The position numbers and the translations under genes were made by a program. 64,000 nt of DNA from Paenibacillus chibensis (GTDB lineage Bacteria > Bacillota > Bacilli > Paenibacillales > Paenibacillaceae). The notes under the pieces are model-generated. The model was not told the origin of the DNA and searched no databases. It saw only the letters and a program-made list of their open reading frames with translations. The stretch spans positions 31,254 to 95,253 of the forward strand of contig NZ_BIMK01000012.1 in assembly GCF_004001045.1 (NCBI RefSeq). Direction: 5' to 3'. Positions 1 through 8,565 of the stretch are shown one piece after another. Numbering within the stretch: the first letter of the stretch is position 1; each line of letters starts with the position of its first letter.

Positions 1-330
1 ATCGAAGAGTCGGCTGTCATGGACGGTGCAAACATCGGAAGAATTTTCCGAAGCATCATTTTGCCGGTGTCGGTTCCGCCTGTAATGACGGTATGCATTC
101 TGACGTTCATTAACATCTGGAACGAGTACATTTTGGCAGCAACCTTCATATCATCTGAAAAGCTCAAAACGCTTCCATTCGGCGTGAACAGCTTCGTCAG
201 CCAGTATTCGGTCAACTATGGCGCGATTGGAGCCTTTCTGGTGCTTGGCGCGCTCCCGGTCATCATCGTGTACTTCCTGCTCGCGGATAAAATCACGCAG
301 GGGATGGTAGCTGGCGCCGTCAAGGGCTGA
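1..330 (+). CDS. Carbohydrate ABC transporter permease, C-terminal part (MalG/LacG type)
   Basis: The frame is open from the first base, so this is the last 109 residues of a longer inner-membrane permease whose start lies outside the window. The first residues (ESAVMDGAN, then an F-x-x-I-x-LP stretch) fit the cytoplasmic EAA loop that contacts the ATPase in binding-protein-dependent importers. Two hydrophobic segments follow, and the protein ends with the TQGMVAGAVKG tail typical of MalG-like sugar permeases. The kinase and AraC regulator downstream are the YesM/YesN type that usually governs such sugar importers. The substrate cannot be told from this fragment. Confidence 0.9.
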   Translation: MEESAVMDGANIGRIFRSIILPVSVPPVMTVCILTFINIWNEYILAATFISSEKLKTLPFGVNSFVSQYSVNYGAIGAFLVLGALPVIIVYFLLADKITQGMVAGAVKG

Positions 331-416
331 TATAGAAATTTTCTAGTACGGAACAAGCGGATAGTATGCTAAAATTGACACGAAATGTCGATTTTTGAAA
401 GGAGAACGCATCTTTT

Positions 417-2213
417 GTGAGACGCTTCCGATCCATACGAAACCGCTTGTTCCTGCTTTTTATGGGGTGCATGACAGGAATTCTGATTCTTGTCAGCGTG
501 CTGTATTACAATCGTACTCTTGCCATTATACATTCGAAGGTAAGCGATATCGCCGAGAAGAACATTTCCCAGACGGCCGGCCTATTCAATCTGATGCTGC
601 AGGGATATAACAGCTTGTCCAAGTCGCTGAACAGCAACTATGAGCTGACGCGCCTGCTGCAGGAAACCGCTTCGAATCCGGCGGTCGGCGTCATAAATGA
701 GCGTACGATCACCAATATTATCGGAGCAGCCTACTATTCGCGAAGCGAAGTGGTGGGCATTCATATTTTATCGAAGGATGGCAAGGTGTACAGCTACGAA
801 AGGCAGTTTGCCGGCGTCATCGACAACAATTATGCCCAAACCGAATGGTACAAAAAACTCGGTGAATCCTCGGGCAATATGGTATGGCTAGGCTTGTATC
901 CCGGGTCGCCGATCAACACGATGCAGCAGCAGGAGAAGGTGTTCGTCTTTGGCCGGAAATTGTATGATCTGACCAACCATAAGGAGATCGGCATTCTCGT
1001 GATTGAGACGAATCCTTCCCCCATCATGGAAGCACTCTCTAATGTGAGCATCAGCCCGGGAACGCGCGTGTACATTCTAGGGGAAGACCACAAAATCATT
1101 GCTTCATCCGAAAAGAAGGGGGCAAAGCGCCCCGAGCTGGATAAGCTGCCGGCACCATCGCCCGATGATAATATTGTGGTGGACAATACCTCCGACCAGT
1201 TGATCATAGGCGCAAACACTTCCATAGCCGGGTGGACGATCTACGGCTTAACCCCGAAAAAAGATATCCGGGCAGAGGTATATCAGACGACGAAATTTCT
1301 GCTGATCGTGGTGCTGGTACTGATCATTTTGTCTACGGTGCTGGCTTCCATCGTTTCACGGAATATTGCGTCGCCGCTGAAGCTGCTGATCCGGGAGATG
1401 AAAAAGGTAGAAATGGGTAATTTCAGCGGTTCGGTAAACGTGAACTCTTTTGATGAAATAAACAGTTTGGTGTCCTCCTTTAACCGGATGGTACACCGGA
1501 TGGATGAACTGATCGAGACGATCAAAATCTCGACGGTCAGCGAAAAGAACGCGCAGCTGCAGGCGCTGCAAGCCCAGGTAAATCCTCATTTTCTGTATAA
1601 TACGCTGGATATGATTTACTGGATGCTGGATGAGCAGGAGAATGAACGGCTGAGCCGGGTCGTGCTGTCTTTGTCGCAAATGTTCAGATACAGCAGCAAC
1701 TGGGAGGAGGCATCGCAGACCACGCTCGGACGCGAGCTGGAGCAGATCCGGCATTACTTGACGATTATCGAAACGAGGCTGGGCGGAAGGGTCCGAACCG
1801 ATATCACGGCCGAAGAAGCATGGATCGACGTGCGGCTGCCCAAAATGACGATTCAGCCGATTATAGAAAATGCGGTGAAGTACGGATTGGAGCCCAAGGG
1901 CGGGTTAGGATACTTGAGGGTGAGTACGGAAGCGCAGGGGAACAAACTGATGATTCGGATCGAAGATAATGGTGCAGGTATGGATGAAGAAACTCTGGAC
2001 AGAGTCAGGGATATGCTCTCACATAAACAAGTAGAAACGACCAACGGTGAAGGGAACGGTTCAAGAAGGGGCATCGGGCTCCGGAATGTGCATGACCGGC
2101 TGGTCATGATGTTCGGCGAGACTTACGGTTTGTATATCGAAAGCGAACTTCATGTGGGCACGGTGGTGAGGATCACGATTCCGATTCCGCCGAGAGGGGA
2201 GGACTTTCAATGA
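417..2213 (+). CDS. YesM-family sensor histidine kinase
   Basis: A 598-residue membrane kinase that probably senses an extracellular carbohydrate signal and phosphorylates the regulator encoded next. A first membrane span lies near residues 10-30, an extracytoplasmic sensor region runs to about 285, and a second span at about 290-315 leads into a HAMP linker. The His_kinase motif QVNPHFLYNTLD has its histidine near residue 391, and an HATPase domain follows (IIENAVKYGLEP; DNGAGMD; GIGLRNVHDR). The GTG start at 417 is chosen because AAAGGAGAA sits about ten bases upstream. It overlaps the response regulator by four bases (ATGA), so translation is coupled. The upstream sugar permease suggests a role in sugar uptake; the ligand is unknown. 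Confidence 0.94.
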   Translation: MRRFRSIRNRLFLLFMGCMTGILILVSVLYYNRTLAIIHSKVSDIAEKNISQTAGLFNLMLQGYNSLSKSLNSNYELTRLLQETASNPAVGVINERTITNIIGAAYYSRSEVVGIHILSKDGKVYSYERQFAGVIDNNYAQTEWYKKLGESSGNMVWLGLYPGSPINTMQQQEKVFVFGRKLYDLTNHKEIGILVIETNPSPIMEALSNVSISPGTRVYILGEDHKIIASSEKKGAKRPELDKLPAPSPDDNIVVDNTSDQLIIGANTSIAGWTIYGLTPKKDIRAEVYQTTKFLLIVVLVLIILSTVLASIVSRNIASPLKLLIREMKKVEMGNFSGSVNVNSFDEINSLVSSFNRMVHRMDELIETIKISTVSEKNAQLQALQAQVNPHFLYNTLDMIYWMLDEQENERLSRVVLSLSQMFRYSSNWEEASQTTLGRELEQIRHYLTIIETRLGGRVRTDITAEEAWIDVRLPKMTIQPIIENAVKYGLEPKGGLGYLRVSTEAQGNKLMIRIEDNGAGMDEETLDRVRDMLSHKQVETTNGEGNGSRRGIGLRNVHDRLVMMFGETYGLYIESELHVGTVVRITIPIPPRGEDFQ

Positions 2214-3403
2214 ACATTTTGATCGTGGACGACGAGAGTGTGATCCGTGAAGGAATCAAACGGACGATCCGCAGGGCTTTTCCTGAGCACGGCGTATATT
2301 TAGCGGAAAGTCCGGACGAAGCCGTCAAGATCCTGAGAAGTGATCCGATAGACGTGGTGCTGACGGACATTTTGATGCCGGGGATGACCGGACTGGAATT
2401 TATGCAGCTGTCGCGCGGAAGTTATCCGCATGTCAAATGGGTTATTATCTCCGCCTATTCGGAATTTGCTTATGCCAAAGAAGCGGTCAGGCTGGGGGCC
2501 AAGGATTATCTGCTGAAGCCGATCGGCAAGGAGCTTCTCGTCTCGATGATGACGCAGCTTGGCGAGGAAGTGGGGCGGGATGCCGAACAGGAGCAGGAAA
2601 CCAAGATGCTGCGCAGCAACCTGAAATTTTTGCGGGAAGCCGTCTTTCAGCGTTTTGCGATGGGACTGGATATCGGGAATATGGATATTGCTCCGTTCGT
2701 GGAGCGCCACCCCCATTTTCAGCTCGCCTTGATCAAAATGGAAAGCGATCACGCTGTACATCTGGAGCATTATATCGTAGAAAACGTGCTGAACGAGCTG
2801 ATTGAAAGGTACGGTGAAGGGTTCGTCACCAGCCTGGACGGAAAAAGTCTGCTCGGTCTGATGACGGTGGATTCGAAGGAACACATGCGCAGCTTGGTGG
2901 AGGAACTGAAAAGCCATCTGAAAAAATACGTCAAGGTTCCTTTTCAGATTCAATTCTCGGATGTCATCCATGATTTCAACAGCATACCGGGCGTCATTCA
3001 AAAAATGGGCCGCGATACGGAATCGTTTGAATTCGATTATTACGCGCCGGGCGGAAACCGTGCGATGGAAGTTGCGGTACAGTACATCCGGGCTAACTAT
3101 AATACCGATGTCACGCTTGAAAAGGTGGCTTCCGTCGTTTTCCTGAATCCGGCGTATTTCAGCCAGGTGTTTAAGCAAAAGACGGGAAGCGGTTTTAAGG
3201 AATATGTCACCGGATTGCGTATCGAGAAGGCGATCTATCTGCTGGAGCATACGCAATTGAAGCTGGTCGACATCGCCGAGAAAATCGGTTATCAGGACGT
3301 GAAGCACTTCACGCAGGTGTTCCGCAAGCGGATGCATGTTACGCCGACTGAATACCGTCAACATTTGGCATCCAAGTCCAATATGAGCAGCGCGTGTCCG
3401 TAA
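2210..3403 (+). CDS. YesN-family response regulator with AraC DNA-binding domain
   Basis: A 397-residue cytoplasmic transcription regulator. The N-terminal receiver has the acidic pair (VDDES), the phospho-acceptor aspartate in VLTDILMPGMTGLEF and the KP switch (LLKPIG). A poorly conserved middle section follows. The last 100 residues hold two AraC-type helix-turn-helix units (NPAYFSQVFKQKTG and the matching motif near KHFTQVFRKR). The start overlaps the stop of the kinase gene, as in other yesMN-like pairs. The probable targets are the adjacent sugar transporter genes, which is inference from position. Confidence 0.94.
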   Translation: MNILIVDDESVIREGIKRTIRRAFPEHGVYLAESPDEAVKILRSDPIDVVLTDILMPGMTGLEFMQLSRGSYPHVKWVIISAYSEFAYAKEAVRLGAKDYLLKPIGKELLVSMMTQLGEEVGRDAEQEQETKMLRSNLKFLREAVFQRFAMGLDIGNMDIAPFVERHPHFQLALIKMESDHAVHLEHYIVENVLNELIERYGEGFVTSLDGKSLLGLMTVDSKEHMRSLVEELKSHLKKYVKVPFQIQFSDVIHDFNSIPGVIQKMGRDTESFEFDYYAPGGNRAMEVAVQYIRANYNTDVTLEKVASVVFLNPAYFSQVFKQKTGSGFKEYVTGLRIEKAIYLLEHTQLKLVDIAEKIGYQDVKHFTQVFRKRMHVTPTEYRQHLASKSNMSSACP

Positions 3404-3456
3404 GATTAAGCAGCCGCTTTGTTCGGAATCAAGACATTCGAAAATTTATTTCGTGA

Positions 3457-3486
3457 GCTCTGCCTCGTTGTTAGGCAGGGCTTTTT
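3457..3486 (+). terminator. Rho-independent terminator after the two-component operon
   Basis: A nine-base stem (GCTCTGCCT with AGGCAGGGC, one G-U pair) around a short loop, followed by TTTTT, lies 54 bases after the AraC-regulator stop. Confidence 0.85.
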
Positions 3487-3581
3487 GTGTTCACTGCAAG
3501 ACGGAATCGTTGGTTAAGGCCATGTCAGACCTGAAGGAAGCATCAGAGTGAGGCTGTTTACTTTCATAGGTGATGCGCATA

Positions 3582-3610
3582 TTGTAAAATAGGAACAAAT
3601 GTTCTATAAT
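3582..3610 (+). promoter_or_regulatory. SigA-type promoter with embedded LexA (SOS) box
   Basis: TTGTAA (3582-3587) and a perfect TATAAT (3605-3610) are 17 bases apart. The spacer holds GGAACAAATGTTCT (3592-3605), which has both GAAC/GTTC half-sites with the four-base gap of the Gram-positive LexA operator. LexA bound there would block RNA polymerase. The gene driven is the serine hydrolase starting at 3658. The arrangement matches the lexA and yneA promoters in this window. Confidence 0.75.
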
Positions 3611-3657
3611 TGAGTTAACAGCTCCTGACGAGCGAAGATGGAACGGGGGGTTGAGTT

Positions 3658-4704
3658 TTGATTACGGATAAATGGAATATGGCTGAAATGATGCGGCTCA
3701 GGCATGTACCTGGACTTAGCATCGCTTTTATTGAAGACGGGATGCTCAAACGTAGCGAGTGTCATGGCGAAATGGAGGCGGGACGCGGACAGGCAGTCCA
3801 GGCGGATACGATGTTCAACGCATGCTCGATCAGCAAGTTTGCGGCCAGCATATTGGCACTGCTATTGGTTGAGGAAAAGGTTCTGGGTTTGGATGAGGAT
3901 ATCAGACCATATCTGACCTCTTGGACCATCCCCGAGCATCCTTCGTATGATTTCCGTGCGGTTACGCTGCGCAGGCTTCTCAGCCATCAGGCCGGCTTTG
4001 TCGATCCTAAAGGGGGGCACGGTGAATATATTCGCGAACAAGGCATTCCGGCAATGCCTCAGCTGCTGGAGGGCACCACCCCCTATTCCCCGGAGCCTGC
4101 TGCATTGACCGCGGAGCCTGGCAGCCGATTTATATACTCGGATACCGGATTTGGCGTACTCCAGCTGCTGATCGAGGATGTGACGGGTGTGAACTTTGGT
4201 CAGCTACTTCAGGATAGAATCTTCGAACCCTTACATATGAACAACAGCCGGATCGTGCTGGCGGATGCCGAGATCCGGGCCGGCTCGGCGAGCGGACATA
4301 ACAAGCATGGGGAAAGGTTGCTTAAACCATACCCCATATATCCTTATCCGGCTGCAGCCGGGTTATGGACAACTCCAACGGATCTTGCGTTGTTAATGTT
4401 GGAGCTTTTGGCTTCGCTTCAGGGAGAGGGCAAGCTGGGAATATCCGCCGAAACTGCTGGAGAGATGATAAAACCTCAAGGCTGCTTTAAGTGGACGGGG
4501 CTGGGCGTTTTTCTGGAACCATCCAGCGAGGGCCTGGAAATATCATCCTTGGGCTGGGGTAGTGGATTTCAATGTATGATGATCGCATACCCCGAGACGC
4601 GAAGAGGAGGGGTGTGGATGATGAATGCTGATCCTGGCGTACATCAGACGAAGAGCCTGTTAGGACAGGTAGCCACGTTGTGGCAGCAAGGGCAGTTGGA
4701 TTGA
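3658..4704 (+). CDS. Serine hydrolase, beta-lactamase/penicillin-binding-protein-like (class C fold)
   Basis: A 348-residue protein of the family of class C beta-lactamases, D-aminopeptidases and esterases. The nucleophile motif S-x-x-K is seen as SISK (Ser57, Lys60) after FNAC, and the Y-x-[NS]-like motif as YSDTG near residue 160. The TTG start follows a G-rich ribosome site. No signal peptide or membrane span is evident, so the product is probably cytoplasmic, unlike true beta-lactamases. The substrate is unknown. The gene lies tail to tail with lexA across a shared terminator, and its promoter carries a LexA box, which suggests induction by DNA damage. Confidence 0.85.
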   Translation: MITDKWNMAEMMRLRHVPGLSIAFIEDGMLKRSECHGEMEAGRGQAVQADTMFNACSISKFAASILALLLVEEKVLGLDEDIRPYLTSWTIPEHPSYDFRAVTLRRLLSHQAGFVDPKGGHGEYIREQGIPAMPQLLEGTTPYSPEPAALTAEPGSRFIYSDTGFGVLQLLIEDVTGVNFGQLLQDRIFEPLHMNNSRIVLADAEIRAGSASGHNKHGERLLKPYPIYPYPAAAGLWTTPTDLALLMLELLASLQGEGKLGISAETAGEMIKPQGCFKWTGLGVFLEPSSEGLEISSLGWGSGFQCMMIAYPETRRGGVWMMNADPGVHQTKSLLGQVATLWQQGQLD

Positions 4705-4716
4705 AGCCAAAATATA

Positions 4717-4753
4717 AAGCCCTTGTTCTCTCTTAACGAAAGAACAAGGGCTT
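4717..4753. terminator. Bidirectional terminator between serine hydrolase and lexA
   Basis: A 13-base perfect stem (AAGCCCTTGTTCT with AGAACAAGGGCTT) separates the two convergent genes and can serve both. Confidence 0.85.
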
Positions 4754-4772
4754 GTACAATTGTACGGCAAAA

Positions 4773-5399
4773 TTAATGAATATCCCGGAACAAGCCGACA
4801 ACCTTACCCAGAATCGTCACATGATTCAACCGGAGAGGTGAATAGGACGGATTCTCGGGCTGCAGACGAATATGATCCTTTTCTTTATAAAAAGTTTTCA
4901 CTGTCGCTTCATCTTCATCTGTCATCGCAACGACGATATCTCCGTTATCCGCAGTCTGCTGCTGACGAACAATGACATAGTCCCCGTTGTGAATGCCTGC
5001 TTCGATCATACTGTCCCCCATGACGGAAAGCATAAACACCTTCTCGTCACCGACAAAATGCTGCGGGAGAGGGAAGTAATCCTCGATATTCTCTGTAGCG
5101 GTAATCGGCACACCGGCTGTTACCTTACCTACTACAGGTACTCTTGCAATTGTATGTGTAAACAGGTTGCTGCTCTCGGATTCTTCCTGACCCAAAATCT
5201 CAATGGCCCGAGGTTTCGTAGGGTCTCTGCGGATTAATCCCTTCTTCTCAAGCCGATCCAGATGACCGTGGACAGTTGAGCTGGAAGCCAAGCCTACGGC
5301 TTCACCGATCTCGCGGACGGAAGGGGGATAACCCTTGGCCCGCACTTCGTTTCTGATAAATTCCAATATCGCTTGCTGCCGGCTAGATATCTTCGACAT
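4773..5399 (-). CDS. lexA: LexA, SOS repressor / autoproteolytic serine peptidase
   Basis: A 208-residue repressor. The winged helix-turn-helix covers residues 1-65 ([11 protein letters not shown]...[11 protein letters not shown]). The scissile Ala95-Gly96 bond is visible in VTAGVP, and the catalytic dyad is Ser130 (GDSM) with Lys168 (ATVK). On RecA activation it cleaves itself and releases SOS genes. The gene is transcribed divergently from the yneA-like gene, as in Bacillus. Two LexA boxes in its own promoter region indicate autoregulation. Confidence 0.98.
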   Translation of the reverse strand: MSKISSRQQAILEFIRNEVRAKGYPPSVREIGEAVGLASSSTVHGHLDRLEKKGLIRRDPTKPRAIEILGQEESESSNLFTHTIARVPVVGKVTAGVPITATENIEDYFPLPQHFVGDEKVFMLSVMGDSMIEAGIHNGDYVIVRQQQTADNGDIVVAMTDEDEATVKTFYKEKDHIRLQPENPSYSPLRLNHVTILGKVVGLFRDIH

Positions 5400-5432
5400 T
5401 CCCCATCAACCCCATTAGTAACGTTTGGTAAA

Positions 5433-5472
5433 ATTATAACATAGAACTTCCGTTCGTACAAACACAAGTTCT
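5433..5472 (-). promoter_or_regulatory. lexA: lexA promoter with two LexA boxes
   Basis: Read on the minus strand, TTGTAC (5456-5461) and TATAAT (5433-5438) are separated by 17 bases. The spacer carries CGAACGGAAGTTCT (5443-5456), with both half-sites intact. A second, weaker box AGAACTTGTGTTTG (5459-5472) overlaps the -35. This fits autorepression by LexA. Confidence 0.8.
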
Positions 5473-5631
5473 AAAAAAATCAACCGTTAACCATATGATT
5501 CGTCTGCTTGTTTCAGGATTGGATGCGAGGCGTCTTCCTTACCAGGTTTACCCATTGATTTCCAATAAAATAATAATAACTCCATTTGTTCTAGTCGCAT
5601 GAGCCAGTTCGTCTTCTTTTGAAAAAAAAGG

Positions 5632-5708
5632 GGAACAATCGTTCGAAAAAACTATTGAACAAAACATGTGTTCGTGTTATATTATTTTCAGACAAGAACA
5701 AACGTTTG
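5632..5708 (+). promoter_or_regulatory. yneA promoter with three LexA boxes
   Basis: TTGAAC (5655-5660) and TATATT (5678-5683) are 17 bases apart. One box lies upstream (GGAACAATCGTTCG, 5632-5645; both half-sites intact), one in the spacer (AAAACATGTGTTCG, 5661-5674) and one between promoter and ribosome site (AGAACAAACGTTTG, 5695-5708). Such stacking suggests tight repression of a toxic division inhibitor. Confidence 0.78.
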
Positions 5709-5722
5709 GAGGAGATTATATT

Positions 5723-6103
5723 ATGTTGAAACATACTACATACAAGAGTATTTATAATAATGAAGTTATTCATGCGGGAAGCAATTGGAGCACTGAAGGA
5801 AAGATTCAAACCATGTCTGGGCTGTTTTCCCGCCGCTTATTGTTGAAGCTTGTGCTCGCAGCAGTCATCATTATCGCCGGCTGCACCGGCATGATCCGCG
5901 TATTTGCCGGATCTGCTCATGATGAAATCCCCATGGAACAAGTGGTGATTTCCAGAGGGGACACGCTTTGGGAGATTGCCGTGGATTATAAACCGAAGGA
6001 TATGGATACAAGGGATTATATTCGGGTCATTAAGAAGACCAATCATTTGAAGACGAGTGAAATTGAAGCCGGAGATGTGCTGTCTCTTCCTATATATGAA
6101 TAG
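5723..6103 (+). CDS. yneA: YneA-like SOS cell-division suppressor with LysM domain
   Basis: A 126-residue protein that, in Bacillus, halts septation during DNA damage. One membrane span lies near residues 38-58 (LVLAAVIIIAGCTGMIRVF). The C-terminal half is a LysM-type peptidoglycan-binding domain (VVISRGDTLWEIA ... IEAGDVLSLPIYE), so the LysM part should face outside. The ATG at 5723 is chosen over upstream codons because GGAGGAG precedes it and the promoter lies just upstream. The assignment rests on the LysM domain, size, divergence from lexA and the LexA boxes. The N-terminal 35 residues before the span are longer than in the Bacillus protein. Confidence 0.85.
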   Translation: MLKHTTYKSIYNNEVIHAGSNWSTEGKIQTMSGLFSRRLLLKLVLAAVIIIAGCTGMIRVFAGSAHDEIPMEQVVISRGDTLWEIAVDYKPKDMDTRDYIRVIKKTNHLKTSEIEAGDVLSLPIYE

Positions 6104-6128
6104 TTTATATGAATAGTTTTCACGCTTG

Positions 6129-6166
6129 AGAGCTTGGAAAGGTGCATACCTTGACAAGCTCTTTTT
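6129..6166 (+). terminator. Terminator after the yneA-like gene
   Basis: AGAGCTTG pairs with CAAGCTCT, with a weaker inner GG/CC pairing, followed by TTTTTC. It separates the yneA-like gene from the ynzC-like gene, which in Bacillus share an operon. Confidence 0.7.
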
Positions 6167-6212
6167 CTCATGGCAAAGTTAGGTATGAATTGATGTAATG
6201 GAGGAGTAGTGT

Positions 6213-6407
6213 ATGGATATCGACAGCTTAGTCCAGCGGATTAACGAGCTCGCCCGCAAACTGAAAGAATCGGGGCTGAGCAAGGAAGAAACAGAGGAAC
6301 GTGCCAAACTGCGGGAACAATATCTTCAAAATGTCCGCCGCAACTTCAAAGCCCAATTGGAGACGATTGAGTGGGTAGAAGACCAGCAGGACGGTAAGGG
6401 CAAGTAA
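6213..6407 (+). CDS. DUF896 (YnzC-like) small protein
   Basis: A 64-residue, highly charged helical protein. The sequence pattern (INELARKLKESGLSKEE ... LREQYLQNVRRNFK) is that of the DUF896/YnzC family, which forms a short helical hairpin. In Bacillus ynzC sits in the SOS operon with yneA, and here the order is kept but a terminator intervenes. The biochemical role of the family is not established. TGGAGGAG precedes the start. Confidence 0.88.
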   Translation: MDIDSLVQRINELARKLKESGLSKEETEERAKLREQYLQNVRRNFKAQLETIEWVEDQQDGKGK

Positions 6408-6443
6408 AATACATGATATTAGGATGCTTAAGGGGGAAGTCCG

Positions 6444-6986
6444 ATGTCCCGTTCCTGGGAAAGAATGGTCCAAAAAAACACAGCTCAAGTGAACAAACAG
6501 CGTAAAAAGCAGGGGAAACCGTCGCTGTATGCGTCGAATGGCTCGTCGTCAGCAGATATTTTCAGAGGCCGTAATTTCGTCCTTCCGATCACGCTGGTGG
6601 CATTAGCGGCCATATACATTTTGCTTGGCGTTGCAAGCGATCAGGCAGTGATGAGTACATCCTTAACCTGGATTGTGGTTGGACTGTATGTGTTGCTCGC
6701 CGTCGTCATCTTTTTGCGCCGTCCATTTCTTAAGGTCGACAAAAACTCAATTTCGACGATCAAATTTAATCGCGACCGGCGCCTGACTGCGGATCAGATC
6801 GCAATGATCAAAGTCGGATCGGGTTCGGTTGTCATTGAGCTTAAAGGATCGAAAAATAAAAAAGGAAAAGTCAGCAAAGGCGGCAACTGGGTATTCACCC
6901 GGCTGATCAACCGTTATGATACGGTAGCCATGGGTGAACGGCTCGAGCGTTTCGCCACGACGTTTGACATTCCATTTGAAAAATAA
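6444..6986 (+). CDS. Conserved hypothetical membrane protein
   Basis: A 180-residue protein that I do not recognise by name. A basic, Gln/Lys-rich N-terminus (about 45 residues) is followed by two membrane spans near residues 50-68 and 75-93, then a soluble, basic C-terminal domain of about 85 residues containing a KGSKNKKGKVSKGG loop. The short loop between the spans suggests that both ends are cytoplasmic and that the C-terminal part may be a small PH-like domain; this is only a shape-based guess. It lies 36 bases after the ynzC-like gene. Confidence 0.75.
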   Translation: MSRSWERMVQKNTAQVNKQRKKQGKPSLYASNGSSSADIFRGRNFVLPITLVALAAIYILLGVASDQAVMSTSLTWIVVGLYVLLAVVIFLRRPFLKVDKNSISTIKFNRDRRLTADQIAMIKVGSGSVVIELKGSKNKKGKVSKGGNWVFTRLINRYDTVAMGERLERFATTFDIPFEK

Positions 6987-7013
6987 AAGATAATGCATTC
7001 GGGAGAGGGATGG

Positions 7014-7811
7014 ATGAAAATGGGAGCTACCGCTGTGTTTTTCGATTTGGATGATACGCTGTTGTGGGATGAACGGAGCGTGGAGGAATCTTTCCGCGCC
7101 ACTTGCGATACGGCTGCCGCACAAAAAGGCGTCGATGCTGCCGCGCTTGAAACCGCGGTTCGTCGTGAGGCAAGAGCGTTGTACGAAACATATGACACGT
7201 ACGCATTTACCAAAATGATCGGAATCAATCCTTTTGAAGCGCTGTGGGGACAATTTACAGTCGGCCAGCAGCCTGAATTCCGCCGGATGGCCGAGCTGAT
7301 TCCGAGCTACCAGAAGGAATCGTGGAACCGTGGTCTGCAGGCGCTTGGCGTAGATGACGAGCAGTTGGCGCAGCAGCTGGCTGACCAGTTCGGAGCAGAA
7401 AGACGTTCTCGTCCGCATGTGTATGAAGAGACCTTTCAGGTGCTTGACGAGTTGAAAGGGAACTACAAGCTGCTGCTGCTTACGAATGGCTGTCCCGGAT
7501 TACAGCAGGAAAAACTCGACGGTGTGCCTGAGCTCATCCCTTATTTTAACGAAATTATCATCTCCGGCAGCTTCGGCAAAGGAAAACCGGATACAAGTAT
7601 TTTCGAGCATGCCCTATCCCGTTTGAACATCTCTCCTCAGGATGCTGTCATGGTAGGCGACAAGCTGACCACGGACATCAAGGGCGGTTTGAGCGCCGGC
7701 ATCAAGACGGTTTGGATCAACCGTAACAACAGACCGCACAACCCGGAAATCCAACCGGATTATGAGATCAAGCATCTTTCTGAACTTCACGGAATCCTTG
7801 AAGGGCTGTAG
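7014..7811 (+). CDS. HAD-superfamily hydrolase (YjjG/YfnB-like phosphatase)
   Basis: A 265-residue cytoplasmic phosphatase of the haloacid dehalogenase fold. Motif I is FFDLDDTLL (nucleophile and acid Asp), motif II is LLLTNG, and motifs III/IV are in GKGKPDTSIF and VMVGDKLTTDIKGGLSAG. A large helical cap lies between motifs I and II, as in house-cleaning nucleotidases of the YjjG type. The start is set at 7014 because GGGAGAGGG ends five bases before it; an in-frame ATG at 6993 has no such site. The substrate is unknown. Confidence 0.88.
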   Translation: MKMGATAVFFDLDDTLLWDERSVEESFRATCDTAAAQKGVDAAALETAVRREARALYETYDTYAFTKMIGINPFEALWGQFTVGQQPEFRRMAELIPSYQKESWNRGLQALGVDDEQLAQQLADQFGAERRSRPHVYEETFQVLDELKGNYKLLLLTNGCPGLQQEKLDGVPELIPYFNEIIISGSFGKGKPDTSIFEHALSRLNISPQDAVMVGDKLTTDIKGGLSAGIKTVWINRNNRPHNPEIQPDYEIKHLSELHGILEGL

Positions 7812-7838
7812 AATGGTTTCATAGTTTTGAAGCAAGAC

Positions 7839-7885
7839 AAGTCTGATACAGCCAGGTACCCTTGTTGCGCTGAATCAGACTTTTT
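7839..7885 (+). terminator. Terminator after the HAD hydrolase
   Basis: AAGTCTGATACAGC pairs with GCTGAATCAGACTT (one mismatch) and is followed by TTTTT. Confidence 0.85.
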
Positions 7886-8042
7886 GGCGTCTTGTGGCGA
7901 CCCTGGTGTGACTATCATGTGACATTTGTCACCAAATTGTGAACTTGCCTGTGTTTTGAAAGAGTACAAAACATGTATAATAGATAAAGCTTGCGGTATC
8001 GTAAGCATACATAATCAATGATATCTTAGGGAGTGACAGCAT

Positions 8043-8456
8043 ATGAAAAACAGATGGTGGCTGATGGGCGTTATGCTGCTAGTCGTCTTCGCTTTGGCGG
8101 GCTGCGGCAGCAATACCGGCCATGACGGGATGAACATGGATGAGGGGATGATGGATCCGTTATCCGTGGATTTAAGCTGGACGCCGGAACAAGTGAAAGT
8201 AGGGCAGCAGGTATCCATTGAGGTCAACGTGACCCAGAAGGATAAGAAAGTGGACAAAGCGGATGAAGTCATGATTGAAATCGCCAAAGAGGGAGACAGC
8301 AGTGCTCATGAAAAGGTCGCTGCCGAAAATAAAGGCGATGGAAAATACGTGCTTGAAAAAACATTCGCGAACGACGGAACCTACAGCATTACTTCCCATG
8401 TAACCTATGGACCACAGCACACGATGCCTACGAAAAAGCTGACGGTCAGCAAATAA
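8043..8456 (+). CDS. Lipoprotein with YtkA/FixH-like beta-sandwich domain
   Basis: A 137-residue exported lipoprotein. A basic N-terminus and hydrophobic core end in the lipobox LAGC (Cys21), so it should be anchored to the outer face of the membrane. A short Met/Asp/His-rich linker (HDGMNMDEGMMD) resembles a metal-binding stretch. The rest is an immunoglobulin-like domain of the YtkA type. In relatives such proteins occur near copper or cytochrome assembly genes, but here the neighbours give no clue. GGGAGTGA lies just before the start. Confidence 0.83.
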   Translation: MKNRWWLMGVMLLVVFALAGCGSNTGHDGMNMDEGMMDPLSVDLSWTPEQVKVGQQVSIEVNVTQKDKKVDKADEVMIEIAKEGDSSAHEKVAAENKGDGKYVLEKTFANDGTYSITSHVTYGPQHTMPTKKLTVSK

Positions 8457-8487
8457 CACCCGGCATGAAGCTGGAGCGACATAAAAG

Positions 8488-8525
8488 AGAACCTGCCTTT
8501 GTCATGAAAAGGGCAGGTTCTTTTT
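8488..8525. terminator. Bidirectional terminator between lipoprotein gene and mtnD
   Basis: AGAACCTGCC pairs with GGCAGGTTCT around a 14-base loop. Runs of T follow on the plus strand and a T-rich stretch follows on the minus strand, which suits two convergent genes. Confidence 0.85.
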
Positions 8526-8565
8526 AATAAATTACATGCTATTAAACATTCAGCTCATGAATGAA

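Noticed and set aside
2300..3364. 354-codon minus-strand frame inside the AraC-type regulator
   Set aside because: Antisense of a gene with clear receiver and HTH motifs; no family resemblance.
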